NCBI RefSeq assembly: GCF_017315725.1
Contig: NZ_JAFLRG010000001.1
Location: forward strand, 1,426,001 to 1,490,000
Source of the DNA: Trinickia acidisoli
GTDB taxonomy: Bacteria > Pseudomonadota > Gammaproteobacteria > Burkholderiales > Burkholderiaceae
Length of the DNA: 64,000 nucleotides
Direction of reading: 5' to 3'
Position 1 is the first letter of the stretch, and each line of letters starts with the position of its first letter. The notes beneath the pieces were generated by a model that did no database searches, was not told where the DNA came from, and was given only the letters and a program-made list of their open reading frames with translations. Shown one piece after another: positions 1-8,848 of the stretch. A program made the position numbers and the translations under genes.

Positions 1-100
1 TTGCCGAGCGGCTGCGCGGCGCTCGGCGCGACCGGCGGCGGGGAGGCGCGCGGTGCGCTCGCCTTGGGCGGGGTACTCGCCAATGTGGCGCTCATGGAGG

Positions 101-976
101 TCAAACGACGAACAGCCGTCCCGCGAGATACGCGAGCTGCACGCGATTGAGCACCCCGTACTTCTTGCGAATCTGCCGCATGTGATAGTCCACGTTGCTG
201 CGCGACATGTTCAATTGCTGCGCAATTTCGCGATCGCTGAGGCCACTGGCCGTGAAATTGAGGATGCGCCGCTGCAGGTCGGACAGCATCGGCGTTTGCG
301 CCATCGAGGCCATCTGCCCGGCCAGGAACGCGTGCACGCCGAGCCCGAGCGCGTAAGCCTGGCCGACTACGCGGTCATTGATCCAATCGCTCGTCGGATT
401 GACGGAGCTGAAGATCATCACGCTGTGCTCGAGGCTGCCCGGATCGACGAGGCCGAACGCGATGCCGCTGCGCGTGCTGCATGCCTCGGCGTCTTCGAGA
501 AAGCGTTGCATACGCTCGTTTGATATGGCCGTGATCGTAGGCTGCGCCGCCAGCGTTTCGTGATCCCAGACGAGCGGCCAGTCGTGGCGGCAAGCGAATG
601 CCATGCGCGGATCGATGTCGAAGTAACGCTGGTCGACATAGCGCTGCGCCCAGCCCGGAGGCGAGCACAGATCGAAATAGCGCGCACGATTGACCATCTC
701 GCCGAGCCGCGTCAAACGACAGTAGCAGAACCAATCGAAGCCGATCGTGCGCAGCGCGATGCGCAGGAGTTGCTTGCGTTCGTGGGCGGAATGCGCGGCC
801 GAGAGGTCGGTCGCGATTTCGGAGACGCGATCGCTGCCGGTTGATTCGCCAGTGCGTCCGGCGTTTTTGCTGACTACGAGTTGGCAGTCGGCCACTTCGA
901 TGAAGTCGATCGCATGCCTTGCATCTCGTTCACTGCTTCCTTTCGACGGGCGCTTGCGCGCCTCGGGGTTCGTCAT
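101..976 (-). CDS. LuxR-family quorum-sensing-type regulator at the left edge of the T3SS
   Basis: Transcription factor with an N-terminal autoinducer-binding domain (about residues 60-210) and a C-terminal GerE/LuxR helix-turn-helix (about 225-290, core SDREIAQQLNMSRSNV). By motif alignment the binding domain keeps the TraR-type ligand residues: W and Y in GWAQRY, D-P in DIDP and W in LVWD, so acyl-homoserine-lactone binding is plausible. The ATG at 976 is preferred (291 aa) because GGAGGA lies just upstream; a further in-frame ATG at 1027 would add 17 residues. It is divergent from sctV across about 240 bp, which suggests control of the T3SS operon. No luxI-type synthase is in the window. 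The family call is firm; target and ligand are inferred. Confidence 0.9.
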   Translation of the reverse strand: MTNPEARKRPSKGSSERDARHAIDFIEVADCQLVVSKNAGRTGESTGSDRVSEIATDLSAAHSAHERKQLLRIALRTIGFDWFCYCRLTRLGEMVNRARYFDLCSPPGWAQRYVDQRYFDIDPRMAFACRHDWPLVWDHETLAAQPTITAISNERMQRFLEDAEACSTRSGIAFGLVDPGSLEHSVMIFSSVNPTSDWINDRVVGQAYALGLGVHAFLAGQMASMAQTPMLSDLQRRILNFTASGLSDREIAQQLNMSRSNVDYHMRQIRKKYGVLNRVQLAYLAGRLFVV

Positions 977-1214
977 GCAGTCCTCCGTCTCGTGAGCGGC
1001 ACATCGCGTGTTCGATGCCCGTTTCATGGTTTTCGACTATAGCCGCGTGCCTATGGCTCGAGGAACTGCACTGTTCAGTAGTGTTTCGACCTTACGCTCT
1101 CGTCGTTGCGCGATTTACTACGAATCTGACGATTGAGGCGCACCCCCCTCGCTTTTACACTTTCCGTCGCGGATACCCCTTTTCCGCGTGGGCGATATTT
1201 CAGCGAGGGTTTTC

Positions 1215-3443
1215 ATGTCCGTGGCCGCGCTTAAGAAGCAGATGAAGGACCGATGGCCGGGCAGAAGCGGCGCAGACGACGCGCGCCGGCCGGTACGGCC
1301 CTACGATCTCGCGTTGGCCGGCTTCATGGCGATCGTCATTTCGCTGTTCGTGTTGCCGCTTCCCACGATGGTGATGGATGGGCTCATTTCGTTGAACCTC
1401 GCCATCAGCATCGTGCTGCTCACGGTGTCGACCTATTTGCCGTCCGCGCTGAGCTTTTCGTCGTTTCCGGCCATGCTGCTGTTTACGACGCTGCTGCGCC
1501 TATCGTTGAACATCGCCTCGTGCAAGCTGATTTTGCTGCATGCGAATGCGGGGCACATCATCGATGCGTTCGGGCGGCTCGTCGTCGGCAACAACTTCGT
1601 CGTCGGTGGCGTCGTGTTTCTGGTGATCGCGATCGTGCAGTTCATCGTGATCGCGAAAGGCTCCGAGCGTGTCGCCGAGGTGGGGGCACGGTTCTCGCTC
1701 GACGCGATGCCAGGAAAGCAGATGAGCATCGATGCCGATCTGCGCGCAGGCATCATCAGCTCCGAAGAGGCGAAGCATCGCCGCGAGCGACTCGAGCAGG
1801 AATCGCAACTGCACGGCGCGATGGACGGTGCGATGAAGTTCGTGAAAGGCGATGCGATCGCCGGCACGGTCATCGCTTTCGTCAATATTCTGGCGGGCAT
1901 TGCGGTCGGCACGATCATGAAGAACATGAGCGTGTCCGATGCGTTGCATCGCTATGCGATCTTGACCGTCGGCGACGGCATGTCGGCGCAGATTCCGTCG
2001 CTGCTCGTCTCGATCGCGGCGGGCGTCGTGACCACTCGCGTCGCGACGCGCGATGCAAGCGATACCCAGCTCGGCGAGCAGATCGGCAAGCAGATCACCG
2101 CGCATCCGCGAGCGTTGATGATCGCCTCTGCCGTGCTGCTCGCGTTTGCGTTCGTGCCGGGCTTTCCCGCGTGGTCGTTCATGCTGCTCGCGTTCGTGAC
2201 CGGGGGCGGCGGCGCATTGCTGCTGCGCCGGCGCAAGACGATGCCGCCGCTCAAGCTCATCACGCTGGCCGAGCCGCTGTCGGGCGAACGCGAGGCGGAA
2301 GTCGGCCCGCATACGTCGGGCGTCACCTCGCCGGTGGCCGTGGCGGTGGCGCGGCCGCTGTCGCCGCATCTGAATCTCATCCGATTGCAGGAGGCATTGG
2401 CGCTCGCCAAGTCGAACGTCGAGGCCGACATCGGCCCGATCTTTCCGCGCGTGCACGTGGCGTTCGATGCGGCGTTGCCTGAGGGCGGCTATCAAGTATT
2501 CGTGCAGGACGTGCTGGCATCGGAAGGCCAATTGCGGCCCGATCGGCTGCTATGGGACGGCGTGACGCCGTTGGCGGACGGTGTCGAGCGTACGCCCGGC
2601 GAGCCGTTCGGCCCGTTCGCTCAACCCGTGTGGCTGCCGCTCGACGCGAGAGCGCAGGAGCAAGAGGACAAGGAAGCGCCGCCACTGCCATCGCGCGTGC
2701 CGCATCTGCTGGCCAACGAGACGAAGGTGCCGCAACCCGTGGCGGGCTTGCGCACCGAGGACGTGCTCGCGCGGCACGTCGAGAGCGAAGTGCGCAAACA
2801 CGCCGCCGCGCTGATCGGCATTCAGGAAGCGCAGCATTTGATCCGGCTCGTGCGGCGCGATTACGCCGAACTCGTGGCGGAGCTCATGCGTCTCGTGCCG
2901 TTGCAGCGCATCACCGAAGTGCTGCGGCGTTTGCTGATGGAAGACATCCCTATCCGCAATTTGCGGATCATCTTCGAAAGCATGATCACGTGGGCGCCGA
3001 GAGAGCCCGACGACACGATCGCGCTCGTCGAGCTCGTTCGCGTCGATCTGCGCCGCATGATCACCGATCGCCACGTGGGCAACGCGCGCAAGCTCGACGT
3101 CATTCTCTTCGAGCCTGTTTTGCAAGAACGGTTCGAGCAAGCCGTGATGCGCACGAAGCAGGGCAACGTGCTCGGCCTTGCACGTGAGGTCAAGGACGAC
3201 GTCTGTCAGCAAGTGCGCAAGATTTTCGACGGCCACCAAAGCACGGCGGCCGGGGGCATGCCACGCAAGCGTGCGACGTCCGTGCGCACCGCGGTGGTCG
3301 TGTCGCTGAACGTGCGCCGCTACGTGCGCACGACGCTTGCGGCCGTGCTCCCGGACCTGCCGGTGCTGTCGTATCAGGAGCTCGAGGAAGACGTCGAGCT
3401 GCGCACCATCGGCTGGGTGTCGAGCCCGGCGATCGCGTCGTGA
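1215..3443 (+). CDS. sctV: T3SS export-gate protein SctV (FHIPEP family)
   Basis: Major export-gate subunit: an inner-membrane domain plus a cytosolic ring that receives chaperone-effector complexes. The N-terminal half is a multi-helix membrane domain with the family hallmark RLSLNIASCKLILL near residue 95 and the conserved stretch GDGMSAQIPSLL near 255. The soluble C-terminal domain (about 350-742) follows a variable linker. The ATG at 1215 is chosen because AGCGAGGG sits just upstream; an in-frame ATG at 1188 would add nine residues. At 742 aa it is slightly longer than typical (about 690). First gene of the secretion operon, followed 38 bp later by sctS. Flagellar FlhA is excluded by the T3SS neighbours. 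Confidence 0.96.
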   Translation: MSVAALKKQMKDRWPGRSGADDARRPVRPYDLALAGFMAIVISLFVLPLPTMVMDGLISLNLAISIVLLTVSTYLPSALSFSSFPAMLLFTTLLRLSLNIASCKLILLHANAGHIIDAFGRLVVGNNFVVGGVVFLVIAIVQFIVIAKGSERVAEVGARFSLDAMPGKQMSIDADLRAGIISSEEAKHRRERLEQESQLHGAMDGAMKFVKGDAIAGTVIAFVNILAGIAVGTIMKNMSVSDALHRYAILTVGDGMSAQIPSLLVSIAAGVVTTRVATRDASDTQLGEQIGKQITAHPRALMIASAVLLAFAFVPGFPAWSFMLLAFVTGGGGALLLRRRKTMPPLKLITLAEPLSGEREAEVGPHTSGVTSPVAVAVARPLSPHLNLIRLQEALALAKSNVEADIGPIFPRVHVAFDAALPEGGYQVFVQDVLASEGQLRPDRLLWDGVTPLADGVERTPGEPFGPFAQPVWLPLDARAQEQEDKEAPPLPSRVPHLLANETKVPQPVAGLRTEDVLARHVESEVRKHAAALIGIQEAQHLIRLVRRDYAELVAELMRLVPLQRITEVLRRLLMEDIPIRNLRIIFESMITWAPREPDDTIALVELVRVDLRRMITDRHVGNARKLDVILFEPVLQERFEQAVMRTKQGNVLGLAREVKDDVCQQVRKIFDGHQSTAAGGMPRKRATSVRTAVVVSLNVRRYVRTTLAAVLPDLPVLSYQELEEDVELRTIGWVSSPAIAS

Positions 3444-3481
3444 CGAGTAAGCCGTACCTCCATGAAGCAAAGGATCACTCG

Positions 3482-3739
3482 ATGACTACGGAAACGATTC
3501 TTGACATTACACGGCAGGCGCTCTTGCTCGTGTTGATGCTGTCTCTGCCGATCGTGCTCGTTGCGGCCGGCACGGCGCTCGTCGTTGCGCTGGCGCAGGC
3601 CGTGACGCAATTGCAGGACCAAACGATCGGCCTTGCCGCGCGCATGATCGCGGTGATGGTGGCGATCATCGTGACGGGCGGCTGGATTGGGCGCTCGGTT
3701 TTGTTGTTCGGTCAGCAGTCCTTCGCGAGGTTGTTTTGA
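3482..3739 (+). CDS. sctS: T3SS export apparatus protein SctS
   Basis: Small inner-membrane subunit of the SctR-S-T export core. It has 85 aa, the usual size, with two hydrophobic helices (about 15-40 and 50-75) joined by the conserved ALAQAVTQLQDQT loop typical of FliQ/SctS. The ATG at 3482 fits the family N-terminus (MTTETILDITRQAL); an upstream GTG at 3440 overlapping the sctV stop would give an atypical extension. Its 3' end touches or slightly overlaps sctC, so the genes are probably translationally coupled. Unusually, sctR is not adjacent, although sctR-S-T are commonly contiguous. Confidence 0.93.
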   Translation: MTTETILDITRQALLLVLMLSLPIVLVAAGTALVVALAQAVTQLQDQTIGLAARMIAVMVAIIVTGGWIGRSVLLFGQQSFARLF

Positions 3740-5877
3740 GCACACAGATGCTTTCTCCTCGGGCGCGTCGCGCCTATGCCGCTCGTTCACGCAGCGTCTC
3801 GTTGCTTGCGCTCGGCGCGCTCGCGTTGTCGTTTGCTGGTGCGCTCGGCGTGCCGCGCACGGCGCATGCGGCGGAGCTGCAGTGGCGCGATCGCCCCTAT
3901 ACGATCGTCGCCGACGGCAAGAAGGTAACCGACTTCATTCGCGAACTCGCTGCCGCTCAGGGTGTGACGGCCGTGATCGATTCGAAGGTCGACGGCACGA
4001 TCAGCGGCCACTTCTCGGGCTCTCCGCTCACCACGCTGCGCAGTGTTTGTTCGACGTATGGCCTGACGTACTACTACGACGGATCGCTGCTCTACATCGA
4101 TCGCGCGGAAGACGGGCAGACGCAGGTCTTTCCGATTCCAAAGGGCAGCGCGGGAGAACTCTCGCGCACGCTCGAGGCGATGCAGATTCCCGACAAGCGC
4201 TATCCGCTCATCATCAGCGATCTTGAAAATACGATTTACGTGTCGGGCCCGCAGCGCTACGTCGATCTGGTGCGACAGGCGATTTCGACGATCACCGATC
4301 CGAGCCGCGGGCTAGATCGCGCGGAGATTCGCGCTTTCCCGCTGCGCTACGCGTACGCGAACGACTTCCAGGTCAATCGCTCCGGTAAGGAAGTCACGAT
4401 TCCCGGCGTGGCAACGACGCTCGGGCGGCTGTTCGGCAAGAACGACGACAACAAGGGCACGCCGGGCTACGGCGCCCCGCTCGGCGGCGCGACGCGGCAA
4501 GTGAAGCTGTCGTCGGGCGATACCGTCGACGTGCCGAAGCTGAGCCTCGGCGCGACGGATGCGGCGGCCACGCCGAGCGCATCGACCAACACGCAGGTGC
4601 ATACCGGGCAGGCGATTTCGTTGCCACAGATCGTGGCCGACGCGGGGACGAACTCGGTCATCGTGCGCGACGTGCCCGAGCATATGCAGCAGTACGCACA
4701 GCTCATTGCGGCGCTCGATGCTCGGCCGCGCTTGATCGAGGTGGGCTTGACGATCATCGACATCGACGAGAGCGCGCTCGATTCGTTCGGCGTCGACTGG
4801 CGGCTGCATACGCCGAACGGCGATTTCCAATTCGGCAACGGCAGCAATCCGCCGCTGTCGTTCAGCGGCAATACGGAGGCGGGACAAACCGGTACGACGA
4901 CACCGACCGGTATGGCGCTGACGGCATCGATCGGCGGCGCCATGCGCAACTATCTGCTTTCGCGCATCAATGCGCTGCAGCAGACGGGGAAAGCGAGGAC
5001 GTTGTCTAAGCCGATGATTCTGACGCTCGACAACAACGAGGCGATTCTCGAGAACCTCACCGAATTCTACGTGCAGGTGTCCGGTTATCAGGACTCCTCA
5101 CTATATGGAATCACGACGGGCACGAGCGTGAAGGTTACGCCGCGCATCATCGACGACGCCGGCAAGCCCGGCGTGATGATGTCGATCGATATCGATGACG
5201 GGCAACTCAGCAGCACGCTGACGGTGTCGTCGGTGCCGGCCGTGCTCGAGCGCAACATCGTGACGAAGGCGATGATCGACGAAGGCAAGAGTTTGCTGAT
5301 CGCGGGCTTCAACGACGATTCGCTCACCAACAACAAGTCGGGCGTTCCACTGCTCTCGGACATCCCGTGGATCGGCAACCTGTTCAAGTACACGACGAAG
5401 AACGGGGAGCGCACGGATCGGTTCTATCTATTGACGCCGCGCGTCGTGCAGACGGCAAGCGCCTTCGATCCGAGGGGCACGCCGATGGGCGTCGAGCCGA
5501 TATTGCCGGGGCAGCCGTTCAACGCGGGTGAGCCTATGCCGGGCAAGGCGTCCGCGCCGCTGGTCGTGCCGCCGAGCGCGGTGCCGACCACGCCGCCATC
5601 GAGCGCCGCGCCCTCGAGTTCGAAGCCTTCGAGTTCGCAGTCCGGCCCGGCGGCTTCCAACGAGCTGGCGCCGCCGGGCCCGTCGGGAAAGCGCGCCGCG
5701 AAGGCTGGAGCAGGCGAGCGCTCGCCTCGGGCATCGACGGCATCCACCTCGCCGAGCATACCGGCGAACGCGCCCGTTCAGGCGAGCGAGCCGGCTGCGG
5801 CGACGCCGAAGACCCCCATCGGCGCGGCCACGCAAATCGTCTCGTCGGCCCCGTCGGCAGACGTCTCGGAGCATTGA
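3736..5877 (+). CDS. sctC: T3SS outer-membrane secretin SctC
   Basis: Forms the outer-membrane ring through which the needle passes. An N-terminal signal region (hydrophobic LLALGALALSFAGALG, cleavage probably after AHAA) is followed by periplasmic N-domains beginning LQWRDRPYTIVADGKKV. The secretin core covers about residues 280-575, with the conserved VPLLSDIPWIGNLF segment near 535. The last 120 or so residues are a Pro/Ser/Ala-rich tail, longer than in many SctC proteins. Start is uncertain: TTG at 3736 overlaps the sctS stop, and ATG at 3748 is an in-frame alternative. sctD follows directly after the stop. Confidence 0.95.
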   Translation: MSTQMLSPRARRAYAARSRSVSLLALGALALSFAGALGVPRTAHAAELQWRDRPYTIVADGKKVTDFIRELAAAQGVTAVIDSKVDGTISGHFSGSPLTTLRSVCSTYGLTYYYDGSLLYIDRAEDGQTQVFPIPKGSAGELSRTLEAMQIPDKRYPLIISDLENTIYVSGPQRYVDLVRQAISTITDPSRGLDRAEIRAFPLRYAYANDFQVNRSGKEVTIPGVATTLGRLFGKNDDNKGTPGYGAPLGGATRQVKLSSGDTVDVPKLSLGATDAAATPSASTNTQVHTGQAISLPQIVADAGTNSVIVRDVPEHMQQYAQLIAALDARPRLIEVGLTIIDIDESALDSFGVDWRLHTPNGDFQFGNGSNPPLSFSGNTEAGQTGTTTPTGMALTASIGGAMRNYLLSRINALQQTGKARTLSKPMILTLDNNEAILENLTEFYVQVSGYQDSSLYGITTGTSVKVTPRIIDDAGKPGVMMSIDIDDGQLSSTLTVSSVPAVLERNIVTKAMIDEGKSLLIAGFNDDSLTNNKSGVPLLSDIPWIGNLFKYTTKNGERTDRFYLLTPRVVQTASAFDPRGTPMGVEPILPGQPFNAGEPMPGKASAPLVVPPSAVPTTPPSSAAPSSSKPSSSQSGPAASNELAPPGPSGKRAAKAGAGERSPRASTASTSPSIPANAPVQASEPAAATPKTPIGAATQIVSSAPSADVSEH

Positions 5878-7053
5878 ATGACCGACGACGCGGCGTCCCC
5901 GTCCAAGCCAACCACGGCGTCTTCGACGAAGGCGCCGTGGAGCCTGTCGTTCTTGAGCGGGCCGCTGTTCGGCCGCACGCTGGCGCTCAAGGTCGGCGAG
6001 AACTGGGTGGGGTCGGGCGCGCAATGCGACGTGATCGTGCCCGACCGCGAGATCGCGCCGCGGCAGTTGCGTTTGTCGGTGGGGCAGATCGCGGTATCGG
6101 TGCAGAACGTCGGCGACGGCGAGGTGACGTTAAATGGTGTGGCGCTCGATGCGACGCGGCGCGCGCTGCGGCACGGCGACGTCGTCGAGATCGGTGCGCT
6201 CAAGCTCGGGATCGTACCGGCAGCCGAGCCGCGCGCGCCTGCCCCCGACGAGCAAGCGGCGCCGAAGGGCAATCGGCTTGCGCGGTGGGCTTTAGCGCCG
6301 TGGGCGGCATGGATGGCGAGCCGCCGCTTCGTGATCGGCCTCGGCGTGCTTTGGGGGGTACTCGTGTTGGCCGGCGGCGCGTATCTGGCAATCGGCGCGA
6401 CCGACCCGTTCTGGTTTCAGGCGAGCGCGACCGAGCGCATGCAAGAGGTGCGGCAGGCCCTGCACGATTATCCGGAAGTGAACGTGAAGCCGACGAGCAC
6501 GGGCTTTCTCGTGTCGGGCTACGTCAACTCGCTGTCGGATCGTGACCGGCTTCAGAGCATCGTGCAGACGTTTCCGCAGACGACGGTGGGCGACGTCTAC
6601 GTGATCGACGAGTTGTTGGGGTCGGCACGGCTCTATTTCAGCGATACGCCGTTGACGGTGACATACGGGGGGCACGGCACGCTGCTCGTCAGCGGGACAG
6701 CCAACCGCTTGCTGCAGCAGCGCGTCGCCAACTTCGCGAAGGATGCGCGGCCGGCGTTGCAGGTGGTCGATCACGTGGTCTACGCGGCCGTGCCGATGAC
6801 GACGAAACAAAAGGCGCCGCCGATGGCCGGCGACGTGCCCGACATCGTGGGCGTGTACGACGACGGCCTCGGTACGCGTTTCATCGAAACGTCGGACGGG
6901 GCGCGCTATTTCGAGGGATCGCGCTTGCCCGGCGGGCTCGAGGTGAGGCAGATCAGCAACGATCGCGTGATTTTCGCGCGTGGACCGGATCGATTTTTCA
7001 TGGACGTGGGTTCGGCGGCGGTGCACGACTTCATCGCTTCGCCGCCGGGCTAG
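5878..7053 (+). CDS. sctD: T3SS inner-membrane ring protein SctD
   Basis: Outer component of the inner-membrane ring. The layout is standard: a cytoplasmic FHA-like domain (about 20-108, starting SLSFLSGPLFGRTLAL), one transmembrane helix (about 150-172), then periplasmic ring-building modules to residue 391. The ATG at 5878 follows the sctC stop with no gap. In the assembled machine it would connect SctJ inside, SctC in the outer membrane, and the cytosolic SctK/Q/L platform through the FHA domain. Confidence 0.93.
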   Translation: MTDDAASPSKPTTASSTKAPWSLSFLSGPLFGRTLALKVGENWVGSGAQCDVIVPDREIAPRQLRLSVGQIAVSVQNVGDGEVTLNGVALDATRRALRHGDVVEIGALKLGIVPAAEPRAPAPDEQAAPKGNRLARWALAPWAAWMASRRFVIGLGVLWGVLVLAGGAYLAIGATDPFWFQASATERMQEVRQALHDYPEVNVKPTSTGFLVSGYVNSLSDRDRLQSIVQTFPQTTVGDVYVIDELLGSARLYFSDTPLTVTYGGHGTLLVSGTANRLLQQRVANFAKDARPALQVVDHVVYAAVPMTTKQKAPPMAGDVPDIVGVYDDGLGTRFIETSDGARYFEGSRLPGGLEVRQISNDRVIFARGPDRFFMDVGSAAVHDFIASPPG

Positions 7054-7212
7054 TTTTCGCGACGCGGCGCGCTCGTCAGGCGCCGCGCGTGTAGACGGGT
7101 TCACGCGAGGCAAGCACGTCTCGCATGGGCGAGAGAAGCGCGGCAACGCGCGTTTTGTTGAACTCCCCGATATCCCCGGGGGCAACGACATTAACAGCTA
7201 AGGAGAGCAGCA

Positions 7213-7440
7213 ATGACCAGCGTGTCATCCACTACCTCATCGAACGTCGGCATGAATTCGGGAGACATCCAGTCGCAAATGAACGATATGCAGACGCAGG
7301 AAGAGGACTTCCAACTGTGGTCGATGCAGTTGAGCAATACGCAGGACTTGTGCAAGACCGCGATGTCGGCTCGGCAAGGCGAGAGCAGCACGGTCGACAC
7401 GGCGTGCCAAAGCATGCAGCGCGGCGCGCATGTTTCTTGA
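7213..7440 (+). CDS. Small T3SS protein, candidate needle subunit SctF
   Basis: A 75-aa acidic, Ser/Thr- and Gln-rich protein with a strong ribosome site (AAGGAGAG) eight bases before its ATG. There is no signal peptide or membrane segment, and it has cysteines at 47 and 65. I do not recognise it by sequence. Its place between sctD and sctI, followed by J, K and L, corresponds to the needle-gene slot in ysc-type order, and its length fits the SctF family. The central stretch EEDFQLWSMQLSNTQ could be helical. Cysteines are unusual for a needle, so a chaperone or another small secreted subunit is an alternative. The needle role is inferred from context. Confidence 0.6.
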   Translation: MTSVSSTTSSNVGMNSGDIQSQMNDMQTQEEDFQLWSMQLSNTQDLCKTAMSARQGESSTVDTACQSMQRGAHVS

Positions 7441-7476
7441 TGTAGCTGTCGGGCACCTGTCACGCGGTTAGGTGCG

Positions 7477-7498
7477 GGGCGCCGCGTAAGCGGCGCCC
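7477..7498 (+). promoter_or_regulatory. Perfect GC hairpin with GTAA loop between the needle candidate and sctI
   Basis: The sequence GGGCGCCGC, loop GTAA, GCGGCGCCC forms a perfect nine-pair stem closed by a GNRA-type tetraloop in the mRNA. It lies 37 bases after the needle-candidate stop and 49 before the sctI start. No T-run follows, so a full intrinsic terminator is unlikely. It could stabilise the upstream message or cause partial attenuation, raising needle over downstream subunits. The structure is seen; the role is inferred. Confidence 0.6.
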
Positions 7499-7546
7499 GG
7501 TACATGATTTATTCGGCGTAGTTGGCCGATCCTCAGTGAGGTTCAC

Positions 7547-8014
7547 ATGACTGTTCCAGCCGTTTCGACCGTTCAGTTGTCGGACGTGAAAGGACCGAAT
7601 GGTGTGAGCGCGGCCGCGAGCGCGAACGAAGCGATGCCCGCGGCGCCCGTTCACGAAGCGGACCCTGCACAGGCGGGCGCCTTCGACGCGCATATGAGTG
7701 CGCAGTCGACCGAGTCCGCGCCTGCCGGTACCGTCCGCATGCATAGCGCGCAGGAAACGCATAGTCTCGATGCCGTGGTGACGCACGTGCGCAAGGAAAC
7801 GGCGGCACTCGACGCGCGCTACGACGCGGCGATGCAGCAGATGGAGCACCCGGAGGCGTTGATCGACGCGAGCGATCCGATGATGACGATGGTGCGATTG
7901 ACTGATTTCACGCTGAGCACGTCGGTGACGATGCAGCAGTATCAGTTCAGCATGGCGATGGCCGACGCGTCCAACGGCGTCACGCAATCGCTGTTGAAGA
8001 ACAACGCCGAGTAG
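7547..8014 (+). CDS. sctI: T3SS inner-rod protein SctI
   Basis: A 155-aa protein whose conserved part is the C-terminal third: SDPMMTMVRLTDFTLSTSVTM, then SMAMADASNGVTQSLLKNNAE, matching the helical ending of HrpB2/YscI-type rod proteins. The N-terminal half is Ala/Ser-rich and poorly structured. It would join the export gate to the needle base. At 155 aa it exceeds the roughly 115-130 of common homologues. The position directly before sctJ is the usual one. Confidence 0.82.
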   Translation: MTVPAVSTVQLSDVKGPNGVSAAASANEAMPAAPVHEADPAQAGAFDAHMSAQSTESAPAGTVRMHSAQETHSLDAVVTHVRKETAALDARYDAAMQQMEHPEALIDASDPMMTMVRLTDFTLSTSVTMQQYQFSMAMADASNGVTQSLLKNNAE

Positions 8015-8071
8015 CCGGTTACCGCGCAACGCGCGCGTACGACGCGGCGCGACGCGCATTCGGGAAAGCTT

Positions 8072-8848
8072 ATGAAAACGCTGCTGCGCGCATGCGTTGT
8101 GCTCGCGTGCGCCTTGCTGCTGGCGGGTTGTCAGCAGGAACTGTACATGGACCTGACGGAAACGTCGGCCAATGAAATGATCGAGGCGCTGGCCAATGCC
8201 GGTATCGGCGCGTCGAAGGCCGAGGTGCCCGACCACGGGTGGGAGTTGCGCGTCGATGGCTCGTCGGTGCCGGCCGCATTGAACGCGTTGAAGGCCGTTG
8301 GCCTGCCGCGTCAGCCGACCGAGAATCTGGGCGAACTCTTCAGCAAGCAAGGGCTCGTCTCTACGCCGGCCGAGGAGCGCATCCGCTATATCTACGGCGC
8401 GGAGCAAGAGCTCGAGCGGACGCTGCTCGACGTCAACGGCGTTATCGTCGCGCACGTGCACGTCGTAATTCCCGAGAACGATCCGCTGTCGGACAAGATC
8501 AAGCCGTCCTCGGCGTCGGTCTACATCAAGTACAGGCCGGGTATCGATTTGAAGATGATGGCGCCGATGGTCAAAGACCTCGTGGCGCACAGCATCGAAG
8601 GGCTCTCATATGACAACGTCTCGCTCTTTTTGCAGGCGGCGCCGCCGAAGGAAGGCGAGCGGGCCGAGGACGCACAAGGGGGCCCGCTCGCACGCGCGCT
8701 CTCGTTGATCGCGCTCGTGCTCGTGCTGTCGACGATCGTGGCCGTCGCGGTGTTCTTCTTGAGGCGCGGCCAATTCAAGCTGATGGGACGAGGGGCGAGC
8801 GGGGCGAACGCCGGGAGCATGTCGCAAGAGCAGACTCATGTTGGGTGA
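8072..8848 (+). CDS. sctJ: T3SS inner-membrane ring lipoprotein SctJ
   Basis: Inner ring of the T3SS basal body, related to flagellar FliF. It has a lipoprotein signal with lipobox LLAGC (lipidated Cys20), the family opening ELYMDLTETSANEMIEAL, two periplasmic ring-building modules, and a C-terminal transmembrane helix near 210-230 followed by a basic tail. Length 258 aa is typical. GGAAAGCTT before the ATG supplies the ribosome site. Its last 11 bases overlap sctK. Confidence 0.96.
   Translation: MKTLLRACVVLACALLLAGCQQELYMDLTETSANEMIEALANAGIGASKAEVPDHGWELRVDGSSVPAALNALKAVGLPRQPTENLGELFSKQGLVSTPAEERIRYIYGAEQELERTLLDVNGVIVAHVHVVIPENDPLSDKIKPSSASVYIKYRPGIDLKMMAPMVKDLVAHSIEGLSYDNVSLFLQAAPPKEGERAEDAQGGPLARALSLIALVLVLSTIVAVAVFFLRRGQFKLMGRGASGANAGSMSQEQTHVG

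Noticed and set aside
1..150. Open plus-strand frame from base 1 to a stop at 148-150
   Set aside because: Could be the end of a gene beginning outside the window, but the residues match nothing I know and it overlaps the 3' end of luxR.
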